Assembly: GCF_016902445.1 (NCBI RefSeq)
Contig: NZ_JACSNX010000009.1
Span: forward strand, 1 to 64,000
DNA: 64,000 nucleotides
Direction of reading: 5' to 3'
DNA from: Oscillibacter valericigenes
Lineage (GTDB): Bacteria > Bacillota > Clostridia > Oscillospirales > Oscillospiraceae
Positions within the stretch are counted from its first letter, which is position 1. Each line of letters opens with the position of its first letter. The position numbers were made by a program, and so were the translations under genes. The notes under the pieces were generated by a model, which was not told the origin of the DNA, searched no databases, and worked only from the letters and a program-made list of their open reading frames with translations. Shown here one piece after another: positions 1 to 7,474 of the stretch.

Positions 1-200
1 TCGCGCGCGGAGGGCCACTGCACCGGAGCGCGCTTAGCGCCTTTTTCTCTTCCACCGGGCGCGGCGCATTCTCTTTTTGGGCAAGACCAAAAAGAGAATG
101 GGGGGCGCATCCCACGTGGAAACGGCCCCCGGGGGGAGGTCCCCCCATCTCACCCCCTGCATTTCCCCATTATTTTTCAAATAAAGGAAGGTACACAATC
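1..200. other. Upstream intergenic region with a strong hairpin
   Basis: No gene is seen. A perfect 13-bp inverted repeat (arms at 68-80 and 87-99, ATTCTCTTTTTGG with its complement, 6-nt loop) lies about 100 bp before iolG. A shorter GCGC-TTA-GCGC hairpin followed by CTTTTT near 30-47 may end an upstream gene outside the window. AAAGGAAGG at about 183-191 is the iolG ribosome site. Confidence 0.6.
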
Positions 201-1238
201 ATGGATAAGGTTCTGAAAATCGGCATCATCGGCTGCGGCGCCATCGGCAAGGACCACTGCCGCCGCATCATCGAGACCGTCCCCGGCGCCACCGTGGTGG
301 CTGTCAGCGACTACGTGGCCGCTGCCGCGGACGAGACTGCCGCCAAGTACGGCATCCGCTCCTTCGGCAACGACTGCGACGGCATGATCAAGGACCCTGA
401 GGTGGAGGCCGTGGTCATCACCTCCATCGACCCCACCCACCACGACTATGTCATGAAGACCCTGGCGGAGGAGAAGTGGTGCTTCTGCGAGAAGCCCCTG
501 AGCCAGAACGCCAAGGACTGCGAGGAGATCATCCGGCGGGAGCAGGAGATCGGCAAGCGGCTGGTGCAGGTGGGCTTCATGCGCCACTATGACCGGGGCT
601 ATGCCGAGATGAAGCGCATCATCTCCTCCGGCGAGCTGGGCGCCCCCCTGCTGATCAAGGCCTGCCACCGCAACGTGTCCCAGGGCCCGGGCTTCAAGAC
701 GGAGAACGGCGTCACCAACGTGGCCATCCACGAGCTGGACATCTGCCGCTGGCTGCTGGACGACGAGTATGAGGACGTCCAGTGCGTGAAGGTCCGCCAG
801 AGCGCCAATTCCAACAAGGGCTATGACAACCCTCAGGTGATGCTGATGCGCACCAAGAAGGGCTGCTTCATCGACGTGGAGGTCCAGGTGGCCGACGGCT
901 ACGGCTATGACATCCAGTGCGAGGTGGTCTGCGAGAACGGCACCGTCAAGCTGCCCGACCCCTACGCCGTGGTCTGCCGCTCCCGTCCCGCCGGCTGGGA
1001 CAGCGTGAAGCCCGCCGAGTCCATGCCCATCATGACCGACTGGAAGGAGCGCTTCATCGAGGCCTATGACATCGAGTTCTGCAAGTGGGTGGAGTCCGTC
1101 CACGCCGGCAAGCTCACCGGCCCCTCTTCCTGGGACGGCTACGTGGCCTGCGTGGCAGGCGACGCCCTGAATGCCTCCCGCGGCACCTCTCAGTTCCTGA
1201 AGGTGGAGACCATGGAAAAGCCGGAGATGTACAAGTAA
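201..1238 (+). CDS. iolG: Inositol 2-dehydrogenase-like oxidoreductase (Gfo/Idh/MocA family)
   Basis: 345 aa, the usual length for IolG. The N-terminal Rossmann motif GIIGCGAIGKDH (residues about 8-19) binds NAD(P), and EKPLSQNA near residue 97 is the conserved Gfo/Idh/MocA EKP motif. Strings such as VGFMRHYDRGY, CHRN, YGYDIQCE and SSWDGY correspond to conserved parts of Bacillus IolG, which oxidises myo-inositol to 2-keto-myo-inositol in the cytoplasm. ATG at 201 follows a good ribosome site. No other iol genes are nearby, so the exact polyol substrate is inferred. It is a single-gene unit closed by the terminator at 1258. Confidence 0.85.
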   Translation: MDKVLKIGIIGCGAIGKDHCRRIIETVPGATVVAVSDYVAAAADETAAKYGIRSFGNDCDGMIKDPEVEAVVITSIDPTHHDYVMKTLAEEKWCFCEKPLSQNAKDCEEIIRREQEIGKRLVQVGFMRHYDRGYAEMKRIISSGELGAPLLIKACHRNVSQGPGFKTENGVTNVAIHELDICRWLLDDEYEDVQCVKVRQSANSNKGYDNPQVMLMRTKKGCFIDVEVQVADGYGYDIQCEVVCENGTVKLPDPYAVVCRSRPAGWDSVKPAESMPIMTDWKERFIEAYDIEFCKWVESVHAGKLTGPSSWDGYVACVAGDALNASRGTSQFLKVETMEKPEMYK

Positions 1239-1257
1239 TCACAGCTGATGCAAGCAC

Positions 1258-1289
1258 AAAAAGGGCCGCCCGGGAGGGCGGCCCTTTTT
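1258..1289 (+). terminator. Rho-independent terminator after iolG
   Basis: GGGCCGCCC and GGGCGGCCC arms are flanked by A5 and T5, so it can work on both strands. It starts 19 nt after the iolG stop. Confidence 0.9.
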
Positions 1290-1309
1290 GCGCGGGGAAG
1301 CCGGGTGTC

Positions 1310-1461
1310 AATTAGGAATGAGGAATTAGGAATGAGGAATTAGGAATGAGGAATTAGGAATGAGGAATTGTTGTGTTCCGCCTACGGCGGAACGAAATTC
1401 AAAACGTCCGGCTTTGCCGGACACCAAAATTCCTAACTCCTAATTCCTAACTCCTAATTTC
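1310..1461. repeat. Palindromic heptamer-arm repeat, copy R1 (with 52-bp core)
   Basis: The left arm is about four tandem copies of ATTAGGAATGAGGA (14-nt period, 1311-1366). The right arm is the complementary ATTCCTAACTCCT type (about 1428-1461). Between them, 1373-1424 is a 52-bp core of two hairpins: GTTCCGCC-tac-GGCGGAAC and GTCCGGC-ttt-GCCGGAC. The same core recurs at 26436, 31164 and 43111 with identical length. Confidence 0.85.
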
Positions 1462-1589
1462 TCCGTCCGTCTTGTTTCTATTTGTTTCCAAACGTTCACA
1501 AAAACTCCCTTGTTTTCGCGCGGCAGGCAGAGTACCATGGAAACAGAAGAGAGGACAAGCGTCAGCCTATGGCTGGAAAGGAACGATAG

Positions 1590-2390
1590 ATGAACATCCA
1601 AAAGAATCTGATGCGCTGCGGCGCGCTGCTGGCGGCCGTGCTGGCACTGGCTCCGTCCGCCCTGGCGGCGGATGCGGAGACTGCATCCGTCCCGGCAGTT
1701 CAGCTCATCCCGGCAGTCCGGACCGTCCAGACAGACTGGCGGCTCCTGCTGGTGAATCCGTGGAACACGGTGCCGGAGGGATATGAGATCCAGCTGGCCA
1801 CGCTGTCCAACGGACTGCAGGTGGATGAGCGGATCTATGACGATCTGGACGACATGCTCACCGACTGCCGGGAGGCGGGGCTCTCTCCCATCGTCTGCTC
1901 CGCCTACCGGACAGAGGCTACCCAGACCCGGCTGTACCGGAACAAGGTGGCCCGGGTCCGCGCCTCCGGCGTGCCGGAGGACCAGGTGGAGGCAGAGGCC
2001 GCCCGCTGGGTGGCCAAGCCCGGCACCAGTGAGCACCAGACCGGTCTGGCCCTGGACATCGTGGCCGCCAGCTACCAGATCCTGGACGAGAAGCAGGAGG
2101 ACACGGCGGAGCAGAAGTGGCTGATGGAGAACAGCTGGAAGTACGGCTTCATCCTCCGCTACCCCTCGGAGAAGAGCGACATCACCGGAATCGGCTACGA
2201 GCCCTGGCACTACCGCTACGTGGGCAAGGCGGCGGCTGCGGAGATCTACCGCACCGGCGTCTGCCTGGAGGAGTACCTGGGCAGGGCGGTCCTGCCGGCG
2301 GCAGAGCTGACGCCGGCCCGGCCGGCCCGGGCAGCGGAAGCACCGGCGGTCCGGCCCCTGGAGCCGGTATCTTCGGCGGCATCCGTCTGA
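1590..2390 (+). CDS. D-alanyl-D-alanine carboxypeptidase, VanY/M15 family
   Basis: 266 aa, exported. An N-terminal signal peptide (residues 1-26, hydrophobic AALLAAVLALA-type core ending in a SALA cleavage motif) precedes an M15B zinc peptidase domain. The zinc signatures are visible: SEHQTGLALD (SxHxxGxAxD) and PWHYRY near the C-terminus. Such enzymes trim the terminal D-Ala from peptidoglycan stem peptides outside the membrane. The last 30 residues are Pro/Ala-rich and look unstructured. GGAAAGGAACG precedes ATG 1590. It stands alone between repeat R1 and the terminator at 2413. It lacks van-cluster neighbours, so a cell-wall maintenance role is more likely than glycopeptide resistance. Confidence 0.88.
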   Translation: MNIQKNLMRCGALLAAVLALAPSALAADAETASVPAVQLIPAVRTVQTDWRLLLVNPWNTVPEGYEIQLATLSNGLQVDERIYDDLDDMLTDCREAGLSPIVCSAYRTEATQTRLYRNKVARVRASGVPEDQVEAEAARWVAKPGTSEHQTGLALDIVAASYQILDEKQEDTAEQKWLMENSWKYGFILRYPSEKSDITGIGYEPWHYRYVGKAAAAEIYRTGVCLEEYLGRAVLPAAELTPARPARAAEAPAVRPLEPVSSAASV

Positions 2391-2412
2391 ATGGCGGATC
2401 CATCCCATCCAC

Positions 2413-2438
2413 ACGGCGGGTGCAGCCCGCCGTTTTTT
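2413..2438 (+). terminator. Terminator after the VanY-family gene
   Basis: ACGGCGGG and CCCGCCGT arms with a 5-nt loop, followed by T6. Confidence 0.88.
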
Positions 2439-2453
2439 ACGTCAAATTCCTAC

Positions 2454-2493
2454 TTGACAAATATGAATTTATGTGAGATAACTATACCATAGT
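2454..2493 (+). promoter_or_regulatory. nifSU promoter with a dyad operator
   Basis: TTGACA (2454-2459) and GATAAC (2477-2482) are 17 bp apart. The dyad ACTAT-ACC-ATAGT (2481-2493) overlaps the likely transcription start. Its position suggests a repressor site, for example for an Rrf2/IscR-type regulator. That assignment is inference, since no such regulator is encoded here. Confidence 0.55.
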
Positions 2494-2520
2494 AATTAAC
2501 TGGGAAATGGAGTGAACCAG

Positions 2521-3708
2521 ATGAAGATCTATGCAGATAACGCGGCCACCACCCGCCTCAGCGACACGGCGCTGGCGGCCATGACCCCCTGCTTCCAGGA
2601 GATCTACGGCAACCCCTCCAGCCTCCACACGCCGGGACAGCTGGCGGCGGAGAAGCTGGCGGCGGCCCGGGAGGTCTTTGCCCGGAATCTGCACGCGGAC
2701 CCCCGGGAGATCACTTTCACCTCCGGCGGCAGCGAGGCGGACAACCAGGCCCTCCGCTCTGCCGCGGCCCTGGGGGCAAAGCGCGGAAAGCGGCACATCG
2801 TCTCCACGAAGTTTGAGCACCACGCGGTGCTCCACACCCTCCAGGCTCTGGAGCGGGAGGGATACGAGGTGACCCTGCTGGACATCCCGCCGGACGGCGT
2901 GGTGACGGCGGAGCAGGTGCGAAGCGCCATCCGGCCGGACACCTGCCTGGTGAGCGTCATGTTCGCCAACAATGAGATCGGCACCATCCAGCCCATCGCG
3001 GAGATCGGGGCCGTCTGCCGCCAGGCGGGGGTCCTGTTCCACACGGACGCGGTCCAGGCGGCGGGGCATGTGCCCATTGACGTGGAGGCATTGCAGGTGG
3101 ACCTGCTGTCCCTCTCCGCCCACAAGTTCCACGGCCCCAAGGGGGTGGGGGTCCTGTACGCCCGGCGTGGCGTGGCGCTGACGCCGCTGATCCACGGCGG
3201 CGCCCAGGAGCGGGGCAAGCGGGGCGGCACCGAGGACATCCCCGGTATCTGCGGCGCCGCGGCCGCCTTTGACGAGGCCTGCGCCAATATGGCCCGGAAC
3301 GCCGACTGCCTCACGCCTCTGCGGGACAGGCTGATCGCCGGCCTCACCGCCATCCCCCACACCGTGCTCAACGGCGACGCTGCCCGCCGGCTGCCGGGGA
3401 ACGTGAACGTGTGCTTCGAGGGCATCGAGGGGGAGTCCCTGCTGTTGCTGCTGGACGAAAAGGGCATCGCCGCCTCCTCCGGCAGCGCCTGCACCTCCGG
3501 CTCCCTGGACCCCAGCCATGTGCTGCTGGCCCTGGGGCGGCCCCACGAGGTGGCCCACGGCTCCCTGCGGCTGACCCTCAGCGAAGAGAACCGGCCGGAG
3601 GAGATCGACTATATCCTGGAGGTCCTGCCGGGTATCGTGTCCTATCTGCGGGACATGTCCCCGGTGTGGGACGAGCTGGAGACCGGCCGCCGGCCGCATC
3701 TGATCTGA
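2521..3708 (+). CDS. nifS: Cysteine desulfurase (NifS/IscS class V aminotransferase)
   Basis: 395 aa from ATG 2521, chosen over the in-frame GTG at 2512 because GGAG lies 8 nt upstream of the ATG. It converts L-cysteine to alanine and passes persulfide sulfur to Fe-S cluster assembly. Visible features are the N-terminal YADNAATT, the PLP-binding lysine in SAHKFHGPKG (Lys202) and the catalytic cysteine in SSGSACTSGS (Cys324). The insertion around that cysteine is the NifS/IscS (group I) type, not the SufS type. nifU follows 15 bp later, so the pair forms one Fe-S assembly operon. Confidence 0.95.
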   Translation: MKIYADNAATTRLSDTALAAMTPCFQEIYGNPSSLHTPGQLAAEKLAAAREVFARNLHADPREITFTSGGSEADNQALRSAAALGAKRGKRHIVSTKFEHHAVLHTLQALEREGYEVTLLDIPPDGVVTAEQVRSAIRPDTCLVSVMFANNEIGTIQPIAEIGAVCRQAGVLFHTDAVQAAGHVPIDVEALQVDLLSLSAHKFHGPKGVGVLYARRGVALTPLIHGGAQERGKRGGTEDIPGICGAAAAFDEACANMARNADCLTPLRDRLIAGLTAIPHTVLNGDAARRLPGNVNVCFEGIEGESLLLLLDEKGIAASSGSACTSGSLDPSHVLLALGRPHEVAHGSLRLTLSEENRPEEIDYILEVLPGIVSYLRDMSPVWDELETGRRPHLI

Positions 3709-3723
3709 AAGGAGACAACGACC

Positions 3724-4158
3724 ATGGCATTATACAGTGAGAAGGTAATGGACCACTTCCAGCATCCCCGGAACGTGGGGAAGCTGCCTGACGCCGACGG
3801 CGTGGGGGAGGTGGGCAACGCCAAGTGCGGGGACATCATGCGGATGTACATCCAGGTGGACCCGGAGACCCAGGTGATCACCGATGTGAAGTTCAATACC
3901 TTTGGCTGCGGCAGCGCCATCGCCACCAGCTCCATGGCCACGGAGCTGATCAAAGGCAAGCCCATCGCCGAGGCGCTGAAGCTGACCAACCGGGCGGTGG
4001 TGGAGGCCCTGGACGGCCTGCCCACCCATAAGATCCATTGCTCCGTACTGGCGGAGGAGGCGGTGCGGGCGGCTGTCCGGGACTACTATGACCGCAATCA
4101 CATCCCCTACGGCCCTGAACTGGCGCCGCGGGAGGATGCAGAGGACCACGGGCATTGA
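3724..4158 (+). CDS. nifU: Fe-S cluster scaffold protein, NifU/IscU family
   Basis: 144 aa. This is the U-type scaffold domain only, without the C-terminal Nfu domain of the long nitrogen-fixation NifU. The three conserved cysteines are Cys35 (NAKCGD), Cys62 (FGCGSA) and Cys106 (HKIHCSVLAEEA), with the Asp of CGD that favours cluster transfer. It accepts sulfur from the NifS encoded immediately upstream and builds [2Fe-2S]/[4Fe-4S] clusters. GAAAGGAGA precedes ATG 3724. A terminator begins directly after the stop codon. Confidence 0.95.
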   Translation: MALYSEKVMDHFQHPRNVGKLPDADGVGEVGNAKCGDIMRMYIQVDPETQVITDVKFNTFGCGSAIATSSMATELIKGKPIAEALKLTNRAVVEALDGLPTHKIHCSVLAEEAVRAAVRDYYDRNHIPYGPELAPREDAEDHGH

Positions 4159-4190
4159 AAAAAGCCCCGGAGCAACGCTCCGGGGCTTTT
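4159..4190 (+). terminator. Terminator after nifU
   Basis: AAAAGCCCCGGAGC and GCTCCGGGGCTTTT arms abut the nifU stop codon. The A and T runs on both sides allow bidirectional use with the convergent gene at 4199. Confidence 0.92.
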
Positions 4191-4198
4191 ACGGTCGA

Positions 4199-4600
4199 TC
4201 AGAGATCCGCGTCTTCAAAATCGTCCGCGTCGGGATAGCAGTCTGCAAACATCTTCTCGAACCGCCGCTGATTCCGGCGGTTGTTGGGCGTCATCCGGTT
4301 CAGGCTCTTCAGGAAGGCGAGGATCATGCCGAAAAGATACCCGAAGGTGGCGGCAGAAGCGGTGAGCCGGATCACCAGCACAGAGATCACAGCCACACAC
4401 AGAAAGCCGATGACCGTATGCCGTACGATCCGCCTCAGGGCCAGGGACAGGTCAAAATCCGGGACCTGCTGCTTCCGGCGCCGGGCCAGGGAGATCGAGG
4501 AGCAGAGCGCCACCAGCGCCTGGATGCCGAAAACGCTCATGATGAGGAATCCGACTGCGGCGGCGAACAGGAAACGGAGGGCGATCGAGAATACGTCCAT
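4199..4600 (-). CDS. Small integral membrane protein of unknown function
   Basis: 133 aa from ATG 4600, preceded by GGGAGGAG. I do not recognise a family. It shows a hydrophobic segment near residues 5-30, a basic loop containing ARRRKQQ, two further hydrophobic stretches around 60-100, and a polar tail rich in Arg/Asn and then Asp/Glu (YPDADDFEDADL). That fits two to three membrane helices with a cytosolic tail. A strong promoter lies immediately upstream (TTGTCA and TATAAT, 17 bp apart). The neighbours, phosphodiesterase and Fe-S genes, give no functional hint. Confidence 0.65.
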   Translation of the reverse strand: MDVFSIALRFLFAAAVGFLIMSVFGIQALVALCSSISLARRRKQQVPDFDLSLALRRIVRHTVIGFLCVAVISVLVIRLTASAATFGYLFGMILAFLKSLNRMTPNNRRNQRRFEKMFADCYPDADDFEDADL

Positions 4601-4637
4601 GCCAGGTTTCTCCTCCCGTGTCCGATTAACTTTTCTT

Positions 4638-4666
4638 ATTATACAGGAAAACCGCCGGTTTGACAA
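4638..4666 (-). promoter_or_regulatory. Promoter for the small membrane protein gene
   Basis: On the minus strand, -35 TTGTCA (4661-4666) and a consensus -10 TATAAT (4638-4643) with a 17-bp spacer. Confidence 0.8.
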
Positions 4667-4673
4667 GAGGTGT

Positions 4674-5141
4674 TCACGCCAGCCAAACGGTCCGCCCGTC
4701 CAGCTGTCCGCCCTGGATGGTCACAACGGCATAGGAAGGGCGGGTGGAGTCGCCGATGCTGCCGGGGTTCAGGAACAGCGTCCGGCCCCGCCGGTCCACC
4801 AGGGGCTTGTGGGTATGGCCGAAGAGAAACAGATCCAGCTGCTGTTCCTCTGCCGCAAAACCGGCGGTCACAAGGGACTGCTTCACCCCGTACGTGTGGC
4901 CGTGGCACAGAAGGATCCGCTTGTCCCGCAGCACCAGCAGCCGCTCTGCCGGTTCCGTCGGGCGGAAGTCACAGTTGCCGGGCACCTGTTCCAGCGGGAT
5001 GTCGGGGAAATATGTGTGGAGCCGCTCGCCGTCCCGCCAGCAGTCTCCCAGATGGATGATCAGATTCGGAGCGGTCAGCTCCACGGCGCGGATCATAGGG
5101 GCCACAGCCCCATGGGAATCGGAGAGTACCAGGATATCCAT
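4674..5141 (-). CDS. YfcE/MJ0936-type metallophosphodiesterase
   Basis: 155 aa. The calcineurin-like motifs are all present: VLSDSHG (residues 5-11), HLGDC (DxxxxGD-type), PGNCD (GNxD), the metal His in LLCHGHTYG, and FGHTHKP near residue 118. Short proteins of this family hydrolyse phosphodiesters such as bis-pNPP or cyclic nucleotides with two Mn/Ni ions. The physiological substrate is unknown. ATG 5141 is chosen because GGAAGGAA precedes it and the longer upstream reading has no such site. A TTGCAT-17-TATACT promoter lies at 5172-5200. Confidence 0.85.
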   Translation of the reverse strand: MDILVLSDSHGAVAPMIRAVELTAPNLIIHLGDCWRDGERLHTYFPDIPLEQVPGNCDFRPTEPAERLLVLRDKRILLCHGHTYGVKQSLVTAGFAAEEQQLDLFLFGHTHKPLVDRRGRTLFLNPGSIGDSTRPSYAVVTIQGGQLDGRTVWLA

Positions 5142-5171
5142 AAGCCCATTCCTTCCAGAGATGTTTTTTTC

Positions 5172-5200
5172 AGTATAGCGGAAATAAAGAGAGGATGCAA
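5172..5200 (-). promoter_or_regulatory. Promoter for the phosphodiesterase gene
   Basis: Minus strand: -35 TTGCAT (5195-5200), 17-bp spacer, -10 TATACT (5172-5177). Confidence 0.7.
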
Positions 5201-5311
5201 TTCCTTCTGCGATCGAACTCCGTACCGGACCGCCCGGGATCCTGCCTTCCGCCGGGCGGCCCGCAGGCAGCAGGCTTTCGGCGGGGAAGCGGAAAAATTT
5301 GAAAAAGGGGG

Positions 5312-5425
5312 TTGACAGGAGCGCACATCCATGGTATATTCTGTACATGGTTAGTTAATACTAACTAACGGCGCGGGCCGGGAGCGGCCCATTCTTTTCA
5401 ACCGATAGTTTGTTTAAACTAACTT
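5312..5425 (+). promoter_or_regulatory. Iron-regulated promoter with two iron boxes
   Basis: TTGACA (5312-5317), 17 bp, TATATT (5335-5340). The dyad GTTAGTTAATACTAACTAAC (5350-5369, perfect TTAGTTA/TAACTAA arms) covers the start region. It resembles the DtxR/IdeR box (TTAGGTTAGnCTAACCTAA). A second, weaker dyad TAGTTTGTTTAAACTAACT lies at 5406-5424, just before the gene. A DtxR-like repressor is encoded at 9889. Confidence 0.75.
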
Positions 5426-5451
5426 TCGGGAACAGGAACGGAGGGACTGCC

Positions 5452-6018
5452 TTGGAACGGAGCTTTGAAGCGGTGCTGGTGGAGCAGTGCGCGACCACAT
5501 TGGCAGGTGTGAAGCCGGCCAGCCTGTTCCGGTACCAGGGCGCTGACCGGCGGCAGTCCCGGGAGGCTGCGGCCCGCTGGGCCAAGGAGCTGGCCCCTTA
5601 CGGCATCACCGTCCGGATCCTGAAGGTCTGCCCGCAGACGGGTGCTTGTCTGATCTACCTGTACCGGGCCGGATGGCTCCGGTCGATCCTCTCGGAGCCA
5701 TCCAACCGCGCCTTTCTGGCACGGCAGGGGTATCAGACGGACCAGGGCTGTCCGGGGCTGCTGCGGCAGCTCTCCCGGCGGCTGTGCCTGGAGAGGGAGT
5801 TCCCCCATGAGATCGGCGTGTTTTTGGGCTATCCGCTGGAGGACGTGGTGGGCTTCATCGAAAACCGCGGCAGGAACTACACCTGCTGCGGATGCTGGAA
5901 GGCCTACGGCGATCCGGAGGCGGCCCGGAGACGCTTTGATCAGTACCGCCGCTGCACCGCTGCCTGCAAGGAGCGGTTCCGGCGGGGCGCGCCCATCACA
6001 CAGCTGATTGCGGCGTGA
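5452..6018 (+). CDS. DUF3793 family protein
   Basis: 188 aa from TTG 5452, preceded by GGAGGG with 6-nt spacing. The upstream in-frame TTG at 5410 lies inside an operator and has no ribosome site. The SxE-VL-EQCATTLAG start, an interrupted CPQTGACLIYLY strand, FLGYPLEDVVGFIENRG and the closing YTCCGCWKAYGD...C motif are characteristic of DUF3793. This clostridial family has unknown function and is often found near iron or flavodoxin genes. Several conserved cysteines could bind metal, though that is inference. It is co-transcribed with the flavodoxin 29 bp downstream under an iron-box promoter, so it is probably induced by iron limitation. Confidence 0.85.
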   Translation: MERSFEAVLVEQCATTLAGVKPASLFRYQGADRRQSREAAARWAKELAPYGITVRILKVCPQTGACLIYLYRAGWLRSILSEPSNRAFLARQGYQTDQGCPGLLRQLSRRLCLEREFPHEIGVFLGYPLEDVVGFIENRGRNYTCCGCWKAYGDPEAARRRFDQYRRCTAACKERFRRGAPITQLIAA

Positions 6019-6047
6019 ATCTTATCTGCTGGAAAGGAAGCACCGAT

Positions 6048-6479
6048 ATGAACAAATTAGCCATCGTCTACTGGAGCGGCACCGGCAATACGGAAACCAT
6101 GGCCAACTGCATCGCAGAGGGGGCCAGAGAGGCCGGCGCGGATGTGACCCTGATGGGACCTGCCGAGTTCTCCGCCGCCAAGTTCGCAGAATACAGTGTT
6201 GTTGCCTTCGGCTGTCCCGCCATGGGGGCGGAGCAGCTGGAAGAGGACGAAGTGGAACCCATGTTCGCCGGGCTGGAGGGATCCCTGGGCGGGAAGAAGA
6301 TCGCCTTGTTCGGCTCCTACGGCTGGGGCGACGGCCAGTGGATGCGGGAGTGGTGCAGCCGCTGTGCGGCGGCGGGCGCCAGCCTGTATGACGAAGAGGG
6401 CCTGACAGCCAACGAATCTCCCAGCGAGGAGGCCCGAGAGGCCTGCCGGGAGCTGGGGCGCAAGCTGGCGGCCTGGTAA
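6048..6479 (+). CDS. Flavodoxin
   Basis: 143 aa, a short-chain flavodoxin from ATG 6048 (GGAAAGGAAG upstream). The FMN phosphate loop is YWSGTGNTE (residues about 8-16). FGCPAMG and FGSYGWGDGQW form the isoalloxazine-binding loops, with the Tyr/Trp that stack on FMN. It carries low-potential electrons in place of ferredoxin. Placement behind an iron box fits the classical use of flavodoxin when iron is scarce. Confidence 0.92.
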   Translation: MNKLAIVYWSGTGNTETMANCIAEGAREAGADVTLMGPAEFSAAKFAEYSVVAFGCPAMGAEQLEEDEVEPMFAGLEGSLGGKKIALFGSYGWGDGQWMREWCSRCAAAGASLYDEEGLTANESPSEEAREACRELGRKLAAW

Positions 6480-6488
6480 ACTCTGCTC

Positions 6489-6569
6489 ATCAAAGATCTT
6501 TCTTTGATACTTATCTCCTTTTTTCCCCTCAACATGGCCCTCGCGCGGTGTGCCTGCCGCGCGGGGGCC
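6489..6569 (+). terminator. Two hairpins between flavodoxin and feoA
   Basis: An 8-bp hairpin ATCAAAGA/TCTTTGAT (6489-6508) is followed by CTCCTTTTTT. A longer GC-rich hairpin (arms 6536-6548 and 6557-6569, one mismatch) follows. The first has the better T-run and is the likely terminator. Confidence 0.55.
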
Positions 6570-6620
6570 GACTCCTTTTCCGCTTTGCCGCGATGTTTTC
6601 AAATTTTTCCGGAAAAGGGC

Positions 6621-6684
6621 TTGACAGGCATGGTTAGTCATGGTAAACTACCGAATCGAAAGAAAGGTTAGCAAATGCTAACCT
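6621..6684 (+). promoter_or_regulatory. feoA promoter with iron box
   Basis: TTGACA (6621-6626), 17 bp, TAAACT (6644-6649). The dyad AGGTTAGCA-AA-TGCTAACCT (6665-6684), with 9-bp perfect arms, closely matches the DtxR/IdeR iron box. A weaker GGTTAGT...AACTACC dyad overlaps the -10. Confidence 0.8.
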
Positions 6685-6728
6685 CCGCAGCAAAGAACAG
6701 GAAGCGTCTTGTAGAGGAGGGAGGTCCC

Positions 6729-6941
6729 ATGATGCCTCTGACGATGGCCCGGCCGGGAGAGACGGTCACGATTCGCAAGATCACCGGCAAGGATGAGATC
6801 CGTCAGCATCTGGCGGAGCTTGGCTTTGTGGTGGACAGCGATGTCACCGTGGTCAGCGAGATCGCCGGCAATCTGATCCTGCAGGTGAAGGACAGCCGGG
6901 TGGCATTGGACAAGACCATGGCGAATCGGATCATGATTTGA
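6729..6941 (+). CDS. feoA: Ferrous iron transport protein FeoA (first copy)
   Basis: 70 aa from ATG 6729 (a second ATG follows at once; GGAGGGAGG is just upstream). The longer reading from 6675 begins inside the iron box and is rejected. It is a small SH3-like domain: MARPGETVTIRKITGKDEIRQ, then HLAELGFVVDSDVTVVSEIAG and a LQVKDSRVALDKTMANRIMI end, the classic FeoA pattern. FeoA is a cytosolic accessory factor that modulates the FeoB GTPase/permease. It is the first gene of feoA-feoA-feoB. Confidence 0.92.
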   Translation: MMPLTMARPGETVTIRKITGKDEIRQHLAELGFVVDSDVTVVSEIAGNLILQVKDSRVALDKTMANRIMI

Positions 6942-6969
6942 GTGTTTGCAAGAGTTAGGAGGACGAACG

Positions 6970-7191
6970 ATGAAGACCCTGAAAGATGTCAAGGTGGGAG
7001 AGACTGCCACAGTAGTCAGGCTCTACGGAGAGGGCGCCACCAAGCGCCGGATTATGGACATGGGCATCACCAAAGGCGTGGAGGTCCATGTCCGCAAGGT
7101 CGCGCCGCTGGGTGACCCCATGGAGCTGAATGTGCGGGGCTATGAGCTCAGCGTGCGGAAGGCAGACGCGGAGATGATCGAGGTCTCTTAA
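6970..7191 (+). CDS. feoA: Ferrous iron transport protein FeoA (second copy)
   Basis: 73 aa from ATG 6970, with AGGAGG 8 nt upstream. SH3-like FeoA core: DVKVGETATVVRLYGEGATKR, then RIMDMGITKGVEVHVRKVAPLGDPMELNVRGYELSVRKADAEMIEV. The PLGDPxEhxhxGYxLSLR motif is the FeoA/DtxR-C signature and is better preserved here than in the first copy. The two paralogues are only 28 bp apart. Two FeoA proteins ahead of one FeoB is common in Clostridia, perhaps as distinct subunits of one complex. Confidence 0.93.
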   Translation: MKTLKDVKVGETATVVRLYGEGATKRRIMDMGITKGVEVHVRKVAPLGDPMELNVRGYELSVRKADAEMIEVS

Positions 7192-7474
7192 AGAGGGGAC
7201 TGCGTCCCCCCCTTTAGAGTCCCCCTCACCAGTCTGCGGACTGGTGGACGCCGCCCAAGGCGGCCGGGTCAAAGTATTTTCGCCACGTACATGCCGCGGC
7301 GAAAATAATCCTATTTTCTTCATCTGCCTTTGGCAGATGAACCGGAAAAACCGTAGGTTTTTCCCGGCCCTTTTCCCGGACGGTGCGGGAACAGGAGAGA
7401 CGATAAGGGCGGCTTTGGCCGCTGTTTTTCAGGAAGAAAGTTAGCTTTAACTAACATTTTGGAAGGAGAGAACG
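7192..7474 (+). promoter_or_regulatory. feoA-feoB intergenic region with hairpins and an iron box
   Basis: No gene. Successive hairpins include GGGGAC/GTCCCC (about 7196-7210), CATCTGCC-ttt-GGCAGATG (about 7321-7339) and GGAAAAACC-gta-GGTTTTTCC (about 7343-7363). The dyad GTTAGCTTTAACTAAC (7440-7455) is a third iron box, 19 bp before feoB. It suggests that feoB has its own iron control besides read-through from feoA. Confidence 0.6.

Noticed and set aside
1311-1369. Tandem 14-nt units considered as a CRISPR array
   Set aside because: Units are contiguous with no unique spacers, and they are an expanded repeat arm. No cas genes were seen.
5410-5451. Upstream TTG start for the DUF3793 gene
   Set aside because: It lies within the second iron-box dyad and lacks a ribosome site, while TTG 5452 has GGAGGG at 6 nt.
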